Source: Gnetum montanum
Taxonomy: Eukaryota > Streptophyta > Gnetopsida > Gnetales > Gnetaceae
Assembly (NCBI GenBank): GCA_015680685.1
Contig: MNCI01009596.1
Coordinates: 448,096 to 512,095 of the forward strand
Reading direction: 5' to 3'
DNA length: 64,000 nt
How positions within the stretch are numbered: position 1 is the first letter of the stretch; the number at the start of each line of letters is the position of its first letter. Below the pieces are notes generated by a model that had not been told where the DNA came from, did no database searches, and saw only the letters and a program-made list of their open reading frames with translations. A program made the position numbers and the translations under genes. Below are positions 46,014-57,429 of the stretch, one piece after another.

Positions 46014-47818
46014 ATGTCTTCTTCTTCTCATAAAAGCACTTCACCACCTAGGGATCACACAAGAGACCATTGACAGTCTAACACACATAACCTAGACCCA
46101 CCAGTTCCTCAATAGCATCGGGTAATGTATACTCATCACGATGAGTATATCCCCAATTTTACCTTTATCCTCCATTAGGATGAGCAACTGCGTTGGAGAG
46201 ACCTACAAGGTAACATAGTGTTACCCCCAGATCGGGCGGTCCCTAACATGCTCCTTCGTGCTCTTGCACAGATAGACATGACATAGCTATACGTTGAATA
46301 CGTTGTATGTGATTACGACACAAGGGATTACCATCCCACAGTAGCACAACATCAATGGGATGCATGACACGACAGTTACCATACATCATTGAAGGGCAAA
46401 GGACCCCACAATGCTTCACCTATCATAAGAGAAATTAAGGATGGTGAACCTATCTCAATAGGTTCTCCACGAAATGATGTTCCCCCTCCTAATGATAGTG
46501 AGGAGGTGGTGTATTAGAACCTTCACTCCATGATACACAACCCTAGTTCTAATGCCCACGAAAACCAAGTGTTCAATGAGGGAACACAAACACAAGATAA
46601 GGGCAAGCATTCTAATCGTTATCACAATCGGGGTCAGGATCACAGAAGAGAAGGTAAGAAACATCGTCATGGCAATGGTTCCCCTTCTTCTTCACCTTCA
46701 TCACATCATTCACCCTCTCCTTCCACATCAAGACGTAGTCACAAAGAGCCTCACCGTGAGGACAAGGGTAAGGATAAGCAAAATGAGAACCCTCAATGAG
46801 AGAGTCAAGAGTGAGGATGAGGGCAATCTAGGGAATCAAGGCATGGTAGTAGGGAAAGTAGGGAACCGCGTAGGCATCATAGATGCCATGAAAGAAATGA
46901 CAACGATGAATCCCTACTTGCCACCCGAAGTATGTTAGATATTACGGAGGCTGTTAGAATACCTACAAGGCAACAAAAAGATAGCTAGATCAAGAGGCTA
47001 GACATGAATAATAACCCATGATTTGAGGGGGGATACAACGCTGATCCGCAAAATCACTTACAAGAATTCCACGATGCTTGTGCCTTGTAGAATATTGAAA
47101 ATGAGTGGCAGAAGTTAAAGTTGTTTCCTAGGACATTCATAAAAAAAGCAGAAAGCTGGTACCGGTCTTTAGAAATGGAAACCATTAGGAGGTGGAGTAC
47201 GATGCTAGAAATTTTTAACGATAAATATCAAACGTACTCCCGAGTGTCCAACTTATGTAAGTAGATCCAAGGATGGAAGCAGGGTAATCATGAACCCTTG
47301 GATGCTACCATGGGCTGATATTATGCATTGTTACATCGTTGCCCGGGCCATGGTTATGCACAACGGGATCAACTACGCCATCTTGTAGATGGGCTAACAC
47401 ATGAAACTTGGAGAACCCTTGGGACATATGCCCAAGGGAGATTATCTGAACTTAGATCCCATGAGGTGCATAGATTGTTGGAGCAAGTAGCTAAAGAAGA
47501 AGGTGAGCTATGGAAAAGAGAAAGCGCGGAAGAGTATAATCGTGATCCTTCCCTCCAAAAGAAGGGAGTAAGATTCTGTGAGGAAGAGGATGAGTCACCA
47601 CTCAAAGAGTTGGTGAATAGAAAAACCTTGCCACTTTAAAAGTTAACAACCGAAGTGTCAACTAAGGTAGATCAAATGTGGGACTCCTTAGATAGTAGAT
47701 TCAAAACCTTCCTAAAAATCATAGAGGAGTCTAAGGAACGAAGTAGTGACCAGGATAAGAAAAAGAGGAGAGATTTAGACCATGCATGTAACAAGGGTAA
47801 GGGAAAAATGACTATTAC
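46014..47818 (+). pseudogene. Element D: gag (3' end in assembly gap)
   Basis: ATG with MSSSSHKSTSPPRDH, NFTFIL near 46160, Ser/His-rich region near 46680-46740, capsid-like region 46950-47280, and an open C-terminal part 47328-47639 (LRHLVDGLTHETWRTLG, RSHEVHRLLEQVAKEEGEL). The main parts share one frame. The basic stretch KKKRRDLDHACNKGKGK leads into the gap, which hides the zinc knuckle. Several in-frame stops. Confidence 0.75.
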
Positions 47819-47984
47819 NNNNNNNNNNNNNNNNNNNNNNNNNNNNNNNNNNNNNNNNNNNNNNNNNNNNNNNNNNNNNNNNNNNNNNNNNNNNNNNNNN
47901 NNNNNNNNNNNNNNNNNNNNNNNNNNNNNNNNNNNNNNNNNNNNNNNNNNNNNNNNNNNNNNNNNNNNNNNNNNNNNNNNNNNN
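47819..47984. other. Assembly gap, 166 N
   Basis: Run of 166 N. By alignment with element E the missing stretch should be about 360 bp (55952-56315), so the gap is under-sized or D has a deletion here. Confidence 0.95.
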
Positions 47985-48834
47985 CTCTATAGATCATGCA
48001 ACACCATGACGTCACTACCAAGTTTGGGAGTATTTTAGGACTCCCTATCCTGGAAGAGACACTCCACATGCATACCATCCTCCGAATCCATCCACATCTC
48101 TTACACCGATAGTTCCACTACCACCCGCTCCAACGATGCAAGGGGAACTCCCCACTCAATCGCAGCAACATAATGCTACAAGAGTTGTAAACCTTCAACC
48201 CACTGATGGTTCCAACAACCGCACAAAAAGAAGACCTTTCTTTAGAACCAAAATCCCAAACAAGCTCTCACAACCAAAAGCGGTTGAGTTCGTACACACT
48301 CCTCCAACAAATAAGGCTTCAAAGCTCCCTTCAAACCAACAACAGAGCTCAACGCATACAGTTATGTTAACACATACCGTTACCAACTAGATCAAGGTGG
48401 GCCACCTTCCCAAGAAATTCTCTGACCCTGGAAGTCCCCTAATTTATCTCCAAGTCACTAGGAATGAACCTCATAAGGCTCTTCTTAACTCAGGTTCCGG
48501 AGTCAACTTAATCTCATGAGAAATGTATAAAGCCTGGAACCTACCGCCACTCAAGAAGAGCAATATTCAACTAGAGCTAGCTAACCAGTCCATCACCATT
48601 CCCTTGGGATTGGTGGAGGACATTATTACCACTCTGTGTGGTTGGTCATACCCAGCTAATTTCCTAGTGATAGAAGTCAACAGTAACAAAGGGGACTTTC
48701 CAATTATAATGGAGAGGGCATGGCTCAATACCATAAATGCACACCTAGGAATCCGTGATCTTTCCTTGGAAATATCTAAGGAAAAAAATTTATGGAAATA
48801 TTTAGAAGAAGAAAGTTCCATGCATCACATATAG
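47985..48834 (+). pseudogene. Element D: gag-protease linker and aspartic protease
   Basis: A Pro/Gln-rich linker (48061-48340) is followed by the HTVMLTHTVTN segment. The catalytic motif reads ALLNSGSGVNLIS: the Asp is Asn (AAC) near 48487. The second half, NKGDFPIIMERAWLNTINA, is open to 48834 and ends HI at a TAG, as in the related copies. The catalytic change means the protein could not cut. Confidence 0.75.
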
Positions 48835-49079
48835 TGATACAAAGGGTGATGACATGGAGGAATGCTCACCATCTCTTGCATGCAACCGGTGTGCTTAGGA
48901 AGTTAACATACAAAAGTACCTGTATGTAGCAACAACACAACAAGAGAACACCCAGTGGTTGACAACTAAGAAAGAGAGCAACCCACCAATATGCATGGAA
49001 CTAACTGGGGGAACAACTTGCAACCACAATGAAACCATAGATACATTGGAGTATGAGCATCGCCAGCTTCCAACCCTTA

Positions 49080-49195
49080 ACCTGAGAACATCAATTGGGA
49101 GAAGTTGGACAATTCTAAAATATTCAAACAAATGCTCATTATTTCAAATCTCTCCCTTTCAATTCAATCATGGAGGAGATGGCCACCTATGCTGA
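49080..49195 (+). pseudogene. Element D: deletion junction and pol tail
   Basis: The first part matches E 57418-57470 (the pre-RT connector) and the second E 60085-60153, ending FQISPFQFNHGGDGHLC plus stop. This is the fused scar of the lost RT-RNase H-integrase block. Confidence 0.75.
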
Positions 49196-51102
49196 TCATT
49201 GGAGGCCCTCAATTTCTTTTAAGTTTTTTGTTTTACACATTTTTGTTTTACACATTTTTCTTTTGCACATTTTTGTTTTACAAATTTCTTTAACTTTTCT
49301 TGTTTTGTTTTACAACATCGTTCATATTTTTTCTCTTATTTGTGTATGTGTGTCTATCTTATCCATTTTGTTTGATTCATCGCTCAATAAGTGCTCCTAA
49401 TGATGGTATGAACTATTTTTTCTTGACTTCCAATGTTGGGTTTTTACCTTTAAGTGATAATGTTGATACTAAGGTATGGTTCTTTGATATGACAAGTAAT
49501 GAGTCCACATCATCCGTGCATCCACAAATTTCTATGGTCTCTCTTGGCTTAGAACTGTAAAGTCCCTTTCTTCAAAATAATAAGAACTTTCAACGAATCA
49601 GTGACTAGGCATTTCTCAAACTAAGGAAGGACTCAAGGATTGAAAAGGGTGTGGCTTCAAGGGAATTTGATGCATTTGTGTTGGCCATTCTCTTGGGTGC
49701 TTGAATGCTTTCTTCTTGAGTTTTCTTACCGTTCCGATGTTACTCCAATATTGGGAAGCTAAGAAAATAAAAATAATAAGTCTTTGCATGGTGTGGTTCT
49801 CACAAAAAAACAAAACAAAACAAAACAACAACAAGAAAAAATAGTGGGAATTCAAAGCACACCCCTTAGACGAAATAAACATTTAGGCTACAAGCACTGG
49901 TTATGGAACTAAAATAAACATGTTCCCTCTAACTAAGGCCCTTCTCACTTCGTTTTGTCGGAATGGTGATTGCTCTTTGAAGGATGCATTCTTGTTACTT
50001 CAAGTGGATGAATTAGCCGAATGTATTAATGCAAAGTCACCGGATGTGGTTTGTTTGAGGCCAGACTTGGAATGGGATCTACTAAGTCTCATTAATCATT
50101 AAATACACAAGGGGTTGTACACCACCTTATTCTTGAGACTCCATTCCATGCTCTTCTTTTCATCATTCTTTCCCCATTATTCACCTCATTGTCGGTTGTA
50201 TCATTAATGTATATTTTGGTTGACGCATTATTTTCTTTTTGGTAAATTCTTGTGGTTAACACTTTAACTCTTGTTCCAAATGACGTTCCCAGAGCCTATT
50301 GACTCTTTGAATGTGGGAATGTCAGGGCATTAAAGGCATGAGCCTACTTTCGGAAGGACCCACTGGCATTCCTCTTTGGTGCATCAATTAATTTCTTTTC
50401 CTTAAACATTTTTGCAATCAACCTTATTTTGTTCATTTCCATCTTGACATCCATTTCATCGATGTTACAGTTGTCTCTTCTTCTCCATCTTTCTTATTCC
50501 TTTTCTTTCTCCATTCTATCGCTACCGGAGGTTCGCTCTTAGTCATGGGGGTCTTGACCCAATTTTTTCGATTTTCTCCTAACCCCTACACCTTCGGTAG
50601 TCACCCATATTATATCTCAAAAATCTGCAATCAGCCATACCACAACTTAACCAATGGACCTTTCACCAAAGCAAGGTATCAATTGCATTGTGATTCATTT
50701 ACCCTTGCTAATATAAGATTGTGTTGTGTGCGTAGATGGCAACCATGCAACAACAAATTGGATTTGGAGGAAACACTCGAAATGGATCAGTGATGAAGCA
50801 GTCATGCAAGGAACGAGATTGATGATGCACTTATCGATAGACAACAAAAGACGCAATCTTGGCATTGGCAGTAGCAAAACTTCTTTCTCTCTCTCTTTCT
50901 CAGCTACCAAATAAGGCCTGATATCAAATGTATAAAGTGTTCACTCTTGTTGTCGTGAACACCAGTTTTGTCATGTTTTGTAATGATGATCCGTTCACAT
51001 GTCACCCCATTCACCATTAGTTCCATTTGAGTCAATAATCCCATACCTTCCCAATATTTTGTAAGGAACTCGAGGACAAGTTTTTATTCAGTCATGGGGG
51101 TA
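49196..51102 (+). other. Element D: 3' untranslated region
   Basis: Collinear with A 297-1968 and E 60154-62061. It has repeats TTTTGTTTTACACA near 49220-49290 and (AAAAC)n near 49806-49835, the second AGTCATGGGGG at 50541-50551, a vestigial ORF start at 50736 and the pre-LTR block near 51032. It ends CAGTCATGGGGGTA, the polypurine tract. The many short ORFs are not supported. Confidence 0.7.
50736..50822 (+). pseudogene. Element D: vestigial start of the post-pol ORF
   Basis: Twenty-eight codons starting MATMQQQIGFGG, directly after the acceptor-like TGTGCGTAG. It corresponds to the stub at 1600 in A and 61671 in E. Confidence 0.4.
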
Positions 51103-51902
51103 TGATGGGATGCAATATCGCATGGGCTGTGATATCATGTATGCGATGTATCGTACACGATATCGCAGTCTGCCACCATTTCTATAAATAAGAGGTGGCT
51201 CTCCCTTCTTTCTCCATCTAGATCTAGACCATAGCCAAACTCTTGCAGTTTTAGCATTCCAGAGATAGAATAATTTCCATGTGCCCACAGTAGGAGTCCC
51301 AAAGTGAACGAATCTTTACTCGAGCAAATATTGTACATGAGCACACGTTTGTGTACGGAAATAAAGATGAACGTTTGGATAAACCTTACAGTGCATGGAC
51401 TACGCTAAATAGGACTTTAATTATCGTGAAATGTCTAAATGCTTTATTAGTTAATTAAATCTCTCTCAACCCTCAACTCCTAGATAAGTGCATTCAGTAC
51501 GACCGCTTCGAGCACGTGCATTACACTTGGTAATCCCAGTAATGAATAGCGTTTGGTAATCCCAGCAGCGTTGCATTTGTTCAGGGTGTGAAATGGCAAG
51601 TGGGAACGGATATTGATGCTAGGTTAATTAAAACTTAGTTAGTTAAAGTTAGTACTTAGTCTCTTCACCCTTTCCTCTCTTAGCATAGGCAATAAAAACA
51701 TAAAAGATATAAAAATCATATACCTCAAGTTCACTTAACCATACAACCATGACAATTACAAGTGAACTTGGAAAGACAACAACTAATTAACCTTAGGTGT
51801 TCCATAAGGTGTGTAGGCACTTAGTCTACGGAGTTCGACTGGATCGCATGTGTAACACTCGTATTTGTATGGTTGAGTGTAGGGGTACCTCGCCACTCAT
51901 CA
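51103..51902 (+). repeat. Element D: 3' LTR
   Basis: Starts TGATGGGATG, ends CACTCATCA. Its U3 array is decayed compared with the 5' LTR: only two of the GATATC sites are intact; others read AATATC or GATGTATC. TATA near 51184. Confidence 0.9.
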
Positions 51903-51907
51903 CATGC

Positions 51908-52559
51908 AAACAAGGGTATCTCAAAGATCTAGGGTTCTCACTACCAAATGAGAAAAACCCAGTTACATTGAATCTTGTCCTATACCCAAACCTAATCTAA
52001 AATAATTATAAAATTTCAAGAAACAAATTTGGCAAAGTTTCCACATATCATAGAAAATTTATCAAAAAATAGAAGAATAAATTAGACATAATTTCAATAC
52101 AATTTATATATAAATGAATTTATTTTTTTTTCATGAGATGAATGTACTGTTTATCTAATAGATTATTTTTGGTCTATGAATGTAATAAAATATTTAGTTT
52201 TAGTTTCAATTTCATAAAAAAAAATTCCAAGATGATAAAAATTTAGCAAAATCTTAACTTAGTAAAAAAAAATCATAGCAAAGAATCTAAAAGTAGGAAG
52301 GAAGTATATAAAATCCATAATAAAGTAGGCCAACATTATAGTAAAAAAATTAAGTAAGCCTTTTTACATAATCTTTGTAGCCCTTCAAAATCTCTCTTTT
52401 TTTCTTCTTTTTAAAGCAAAACTCCTACAACCTTCTCTTTGTCTACTCCAAACCCATGAAACTTGAGCCACCTACAAACAAAAATGAAATGTAATGGAAA
52501 GCTAAGAACCTATTTATGAAACTGAAACTGAAATTTTTACTTATGTCCAATGAGATCCC
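51908..52559. other. Unassigned A+T-rich sequence
   Basis: No gene is recognised. It continues the target sequence interrupted by D. Confidence 0.5.
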
Positions 52560-52700
52560 TTAGATCTATTGGACTAGTTTTAAGATTCCTTTTATAGAAT
52601 TTTTTTAAAAAAATGTATAACTTAGGATTGCCTAGTAGAATCAAACCTATGACCTAGAGTTACTAGGTAAAGATCCTTATGACTAGGCTAACACCTCACT
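52560..52700 (-). repeat. tRNA-derived SINE, copy 1
   Basis: On the minus strand it begins GAGGTGTTAGCCTAGT (box-A-like) and has ATAGGTTTGATTC (box-B-like) at 52638-52650, then CTACTAGGCAATC. The same layout occurs in copies 2 and 3. Its tail differs from theirs. Confidence 0.55.
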
Positions 52701-52998
52701 ACTAGGGTGAAAGGATCACATGCACTATGATACATCTCAAGAGTATGTGTTAATATGCATGGTGTCTTTTCCTATACCCACACATTTATCCCTTCCTCTC
52801 CAAACATGAAAATAAGCTTCATTTGTAACACATAACAAGCATAAGACGAGAAAACATAGGGTTTGGGGGAGAAAGAGATAGCATGTTTTTTTTCTAAAAT
52901 CCATAATTCTTATGGGACTTTTTAGTAAATTTAAATTTAAATAAAACAAGTATCATAACTCTGATTTTGACAAAGCAAAGGTAAATTTTGTCATTTTT

Positions 52999-53032
52999 GG
53001 GTATGGGCCAAGGGGGGTGGGGGAAGGAGGGG
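52999..53032 (+). other. G-rich tract, possible G-quadruplex
   Basis: Five runs of three or more G (52999, 53005, 53012, 53019 and 53029 starts) are separated by loops of 1-5 bases, in otherwise A+T-rich DNA, 8 bp from the tail of SINE copy 2. Confidence 0.5.
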
Positions 53033-53040
53033 TGGTGTTG

Positions 53041-53173
53041 GAACCCAAAATAATTGAAACATAGGTACACTCCAAGAGTTATAGAATTTTATAAGTCAAT
53101 GCTACCTAGTAGAATTGAACTTGTGACCTAGGGTTACTAGGCCAAGCCTCGTACCATTAAGTTAACACCTCAT
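53041..53173 (-). repeat. tRNA-derived SINE, copy 2
   Basis: Minus strand: GAGGTGTTAACTTAATGG (box A) near 53172-53155 and ACAAGTTCAATTC (box B) at 53112-53124. The tail GTGTACCTATGTTTCAATTATTTTGGG matches copy 3's GTGTACCTATATTAGAATTATTTTAGGG. Confidence 0.6.
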
Positions 53174-53210
53174 TAAAATTTGTCATTTTTGAATGTCTTG
53201 GATACATTAG

Positions 53211-54045
53211 TGATGAACCACGATATCGGGGCCATGATATCGCATCCATGATATAGGGTCCGAAATATCAGAGCCTACCATGTGATGTCAGATACCCGAT
53301 ATCTAGACCTGTCTCCTTGCCTATAAATAAGAGGTGGGTGCACTTAGTTTTGCAATAGATAGTTAGACCCTTAGTTGAACTCTTTCCTTTTCTTCCTCCC
53401 AGAGTTAGAATTATTTCTATGTGACTGCAATAGGAGTCATAAAGTGAATAGATCTTTATTCGAGCATTGTGTACCTAAGCACACCTTGTGTATGGCAATA
53501 AAGACGAACTTTATGATAAACTTTGCAGCATCTAGAATAGATTAATTAGTGTTAATTGATGTTATTAAATGCCTTCCTAGTTAATTAATGTCTTCTCTCA
53601 CCCTACACTTTCTTAAGTAAACACACACAGTACGATCTCTTTGAGCATGTGTGTAATGCATGGTAACCTAGTAACAATTAGCATTTCGTAATCCCAGCAA
53701 CGTTGCACTAGTTTAGGATGTGTACGGCAAGTGAGAATGGATGCTAGTGTTAGGATTAGTTAGAACTTAGTTAATGAGTAGTTAAGTTAAATTAGTCACT
53801 TAGTTATCTCTCTCCTCCCTTATTAGCACAAGACATAAAAACATAAAAGATATAAAAATCATATGCCTCAAGCTTACTTCACCATACAATCATGACATAC
53901 AAGTAAGTTTGGGAGGACAACAATTAACCAACCTATCCTTGTTCCATAGAGGCGCATAAGCACTTAGTCCTTGGAATTCGACCAGATCGTGCATGAAACG
54001 CTCATATTCATATGGTTGAGCATAGGGGTACCTTGTTGCTCATCA
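53211..54045 (+). repeat. Element E: 5' LTR
   Basis: Starts TGATGAACC, ends GCTCATCA. U3 has four 14-bp units at 53222-53277 (GATATC, GATATC, GATATA, AATATC at the same phase) and another GATATC at 53298. TATA in CCTATAAATAAGAGG near 53321, AATAAA near 53496. Confidence 0.9.
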
Positions 54046-54046
54046 T

Positions 54047-54064
54047 TGGCACCGTTGCTGGGGA
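54047..54064 (+). promoter_or_regulatory. Element E: primer-binding site (tRNA-Asp type)
   Basis: TGGCACCGTTGCTGGGGA matches 16 of 18 positions of the tRNA-Asp complement, the best in the window; both changes hit CG sites. Confidence 0.92.
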
Positions 54065-54181
54065 CTTAGTTGTTTGTGCACTAATTAGAATTTAGGAAAT
54101 CATTCACATTGTTGGAGCGAACCCTTAGGGTTGGTTGAGAAAATAATAAACAAGAATACATTACACACTGAATAGACAAGT

Positions 54182-56054
54182 ATATCTCCTTCTTTGTACA
54201 AAAGCACTTCATTGCCTATGCCTAAAATAGGAAACAATCAGCGGCATAATACACATGACGTTGATCTGCTAGTCCCTTAATAGTTTTAAGTGGTATATAT
54301 TCATCCTGATGAGTATATACCAGACTTCACCTTTATCCTTCATCAAGATGAACAACTGCGTTGGCGAGACTTAGAAGGTAACATTTTGTTACCTCTTGAT
54401 CATTCAGTCCCAAGCATGCTTCTTCATGCTCTAACATGAATTGGCATGCAGCACTTACACGTAGAATACGTTGTGCAAGACCATGACTTGAGAGAATATC
54501 ATCCCATGGAGGCACAACGTCAAAGGGACTTGCAACAGGAGAGACATCATAAGTCTTTGAAGGATAAGTGGTCCCAAAATGTCCCACATGTCTTAAGTGA
54601 AAATGAGGGTGGTGAACCTGCCTTAGGTAGTCACCCACATAATGATGTTCCTCCCCTTTCACTTTGGCCAAGGGGTTGTGTATCAGAACCTTCATTCCAC
54701 TATTCATAACCTAGGTTCTAATACCCATAGGCACAAAGGGTCTGAAAAAGGGACACAGACACATGATAAAGATGGACATTCTTATTGCAATCATGATCAA
54801 GGTTGAGACTACCAAAGAGAAGGTAGCAAACACTGTCATGATGACGGTTCCTCTTCTTCTTCACCTTCATCATCTCCTTCACCCTCTTCTTCAGTATCTA
54901 AACACAGTCATAAAGAAAAAGACCATGGGGATAAAGGTAGACAAAGTGGAATTCATAAACGAAATAGCCAAGAAAGGGGACGAGGGTACTCTAAAAAACC
55001 ACAACATAGAAGAAGGGAGAGTAGGGAACAATGTAGGTATCATAAACACCATGGACGAGACGATCACGATGAATCCCTACTCACTACTCGAAGTATGCTA
55101 AACATAACTGAGGCTGTTAGAATCCTGACAAGGCACCAAAAATATAGTAGGATCAAGAAATTAGATATGAATAATATCCCACAATTTGAAGGGGGATACA
55201 ATGTTGATTCTCAAAACCACTTACAAGCATTCCATGATGTGTGTGCCTTACAAAACATAGAGAATGAATGGCAAAAGCTTAATTTGTTCCCATGGTACTA
55301 GTCCTTAGAACCGGAATCTATTTGTAGGTGGAGTACTATGTTAGAACTGTTCAAAGACAAGTACCAAACGTACTCCCGCGTGTCTAGCTTGAGAAAGAAA
55401 ATCCAAGGATGAAAACAAGGAGGACATGAACCCTTGGATGCTGCCATGGGCCAATACTATGCATTGTTACATCATTGTCCTAGCCATGCTTATTCACAAA
55501 GAGATCAACTGCGCCATCTCGTAGATGGGCGTAGGCATGAAACAAGAAGAACCTTTGGGACTTATGCCCAAGGAAGACTATCCAAGCTTAGGTCCCATCA
55601 AATTCAAAGACTATTGGAGCAAGTTGCTAATGAAGAAGGTGAGCTACAGAAGAGAGAAAGTGTGAAAGAGTATAACCAAGATCCTTCCCTTTAGAAGAGG
55701 GGAGTAAGATTTTGTGAGGATGAAGAAGAGTCACCACTCGAAGAGATGATGAATAGGAAAACTTTGCCTATCCAAAAGTTGACATCAAAAGTATCGGTAA
55801 AGGTAGACCAAATGTGTAATTCTCTAGATAATAGATTTCAAACTATTCTTAAAATAGTAGAGGAGTCTAGAGAGCAAGGTAGTGATAGAAAAAAAAGAAA
55901 AAAGAGAGAAGTCGAACATGCACGTAGCAAGGGTAAGGGCAAAGTTGCCATCATTGAAGAGGTTGTGGATTCGGAAATAGACAATGATAGTGGATGTGAG
56001 ATATGTCAATATGACCATCTTAAAGGATGTTTCCTTATAATCTCACATCTATAG
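54182..56054 (+). pseudogene. Element E: gag (broken by one frameshift and stops)
   Basis: N-terminal part YIPDFTFILHQDEQLRW is in one frame to about 54710; a Ser-rich stretch (54853-54900) contains a shift; the capsid region (IKKLDMNNIPQFEGGYN, 55155-55205; SLEPESICRWSTMLELF, ~55306-55356) and the C-terminus are in the next. The zinc knuckle CEICQYDHLKGC is intact at 55995-56030. The TAG at 56052-56054 is in the same place as in B and C. The original ATG appears to read ATA near 54182. Confidence 0.8.
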
Positions 56055-57111
56055 GAGTCTGGGGTGTATGCACTCAACCCATGATTAAACAAAAGGCAAA
56101 CACCCCAAAGGTTACCTTATGCTCAAGGTAACCCAAGGCAGTTCCACCAACCCTTAACATATTATCCAAGTGGAACTTCGCTAGAACCAATCGAGCAGTA
56201 TCAACAGTGGCAATACCCACAATCATGGGGAACGCCACCACTAAGGCAATAGTAATGTTACCGACAACCTGACCCATATGAATATTACGTGCAGTAGCCA
56301 GTCCATCCACGTGACTCTACTAGCCATATTACTCCTCAACCTCACTACCAAGCTCGTGAGTATTATAGAACTCCTTCTCCTAGGGGCGATGTTCCACAAA
56401 CATACCATCCTTCTCATTCGGTCACATCTCTTCCACCAATAGCTCCATTACCACCTACTCTAGTTATGTAAGGTGTAATCCCTACCCAACCATAGCAACA
56501 TAATGTCACAAAGGTTGTTAACTCTCAATCTACTGTTGGTTCTGACAATCGCATGAAGAAAAGACCTTTCTTTAGAATCAACAATCCAACCAATCCCTTG
56601 CAATCACAAGCGGCTGATTCCTTAGATGCCTTAGTATCAATCAAAACTTCGAAGCCTCCTTTAACCCAACCACCACACTCAATGCATACAGTCATGCTAA
56701 CACATGTTGTCACCAATTGGATCAAAGCTGGCCATCCTCCCAAGAAATTCTTGAATCCTAGGAGTCCTCTGATATATCTACAAATCACTAGAAATGAACC
56801 ATGCAAGGCTCTTTTGGATTTAGGTTCTAGTGTCAACTTGATTTCTCAAGAAATGTACAAGGTCTGGAACCTGCCTCTACTCAAAAAGAGTAACATTCGT
56901 TTAGAGTTGGTTGACTAGTCCATCACTGTCCCGTTGGGACTAGTGGAGGACATTGTCACTACTATTTGTGGGTGGCCGTACCCAGCTAACTTCCTAATGA
57001 TTCAAGTGAACAATGGTAAGGGAAACTTCTCAATCATAATGGGAAGAGCATGGCTAAGCATAGTTGATGCACGCCTAAGAATCTACGATCTTTCCCTGGA
57101 AATATCAAGGA
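56055..57111 (+). pseudogene. Element E: linker and aspartic protease
   Basis: The frame of gag continues after the TAG through a Pro/Gln/Tyr-rich linker into protease, so Gag and protease were one frame. The catalytic part reads CKALLDLGSSVNLIS (Asp at 56818-56820); the second part GNFSIIMGRAWLSIVDARL is open at 56934-57212. A TAG at 56916-56918 sits where D (48596-48598) and C (12730-12732) have CAG, a clear C-to-T stop. Confidence 0.85.
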
Positions 57112-57429
57112 AAATACATTCAGAAAGATCGAGAAGAAGAAATTTCCATGCATTTCATACAGTGACACAGGGTGTAATTGCGTGCAGAGATCATGGTTTG
57201 TGCAAAGTTTAGCACTGCCTGCATGCAATTAGTATGCACAAGTTATCAACATACAAAGATGCCTATATGTAGTAGCCACACAATAAGAAGGCACCCAGTG
57301 GCTAACAGCTAATCAAGAAAGTAGTTCAACCATATGCATGGAACCAACTGAGGGCTTGACTTATAGTTACATTGATAGCATAGACGCATTAGAGCAAGTC
57401 CACTGCCAACTTCCAAGTCTTAGCCTTGA

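Larger units (their letters stand above)
45051..51902 (+). mobile_element. Element D: pol-deleted gypsy retrotransposon
   Basis: Both LTRs are present and flanked by perfect CATGC duplications (45046-45050, 51903-51907). At 6852 bp it is about 2.8 kb shorter than sister E. Gag and protease are present; RT, RNase H and nearly all integrase are missing, with the alignment to E jumping from about 57470 to about 60090 at D 49120-49135. It could only have moved with proteins from a relative. Confidence 0.9.

Noticed and set aside
47655-48078. ORFs crossing the second N run
   Set aside because: Same artefact. The real gag frame before the gap is annotated separately.
53100-53175. Functional tRNA gene
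   Set aside because: Box A and B are recognisable but the cloverleaf arms do not pair, and the sequence recurs as a repeat with a shared non-tRNA tail.
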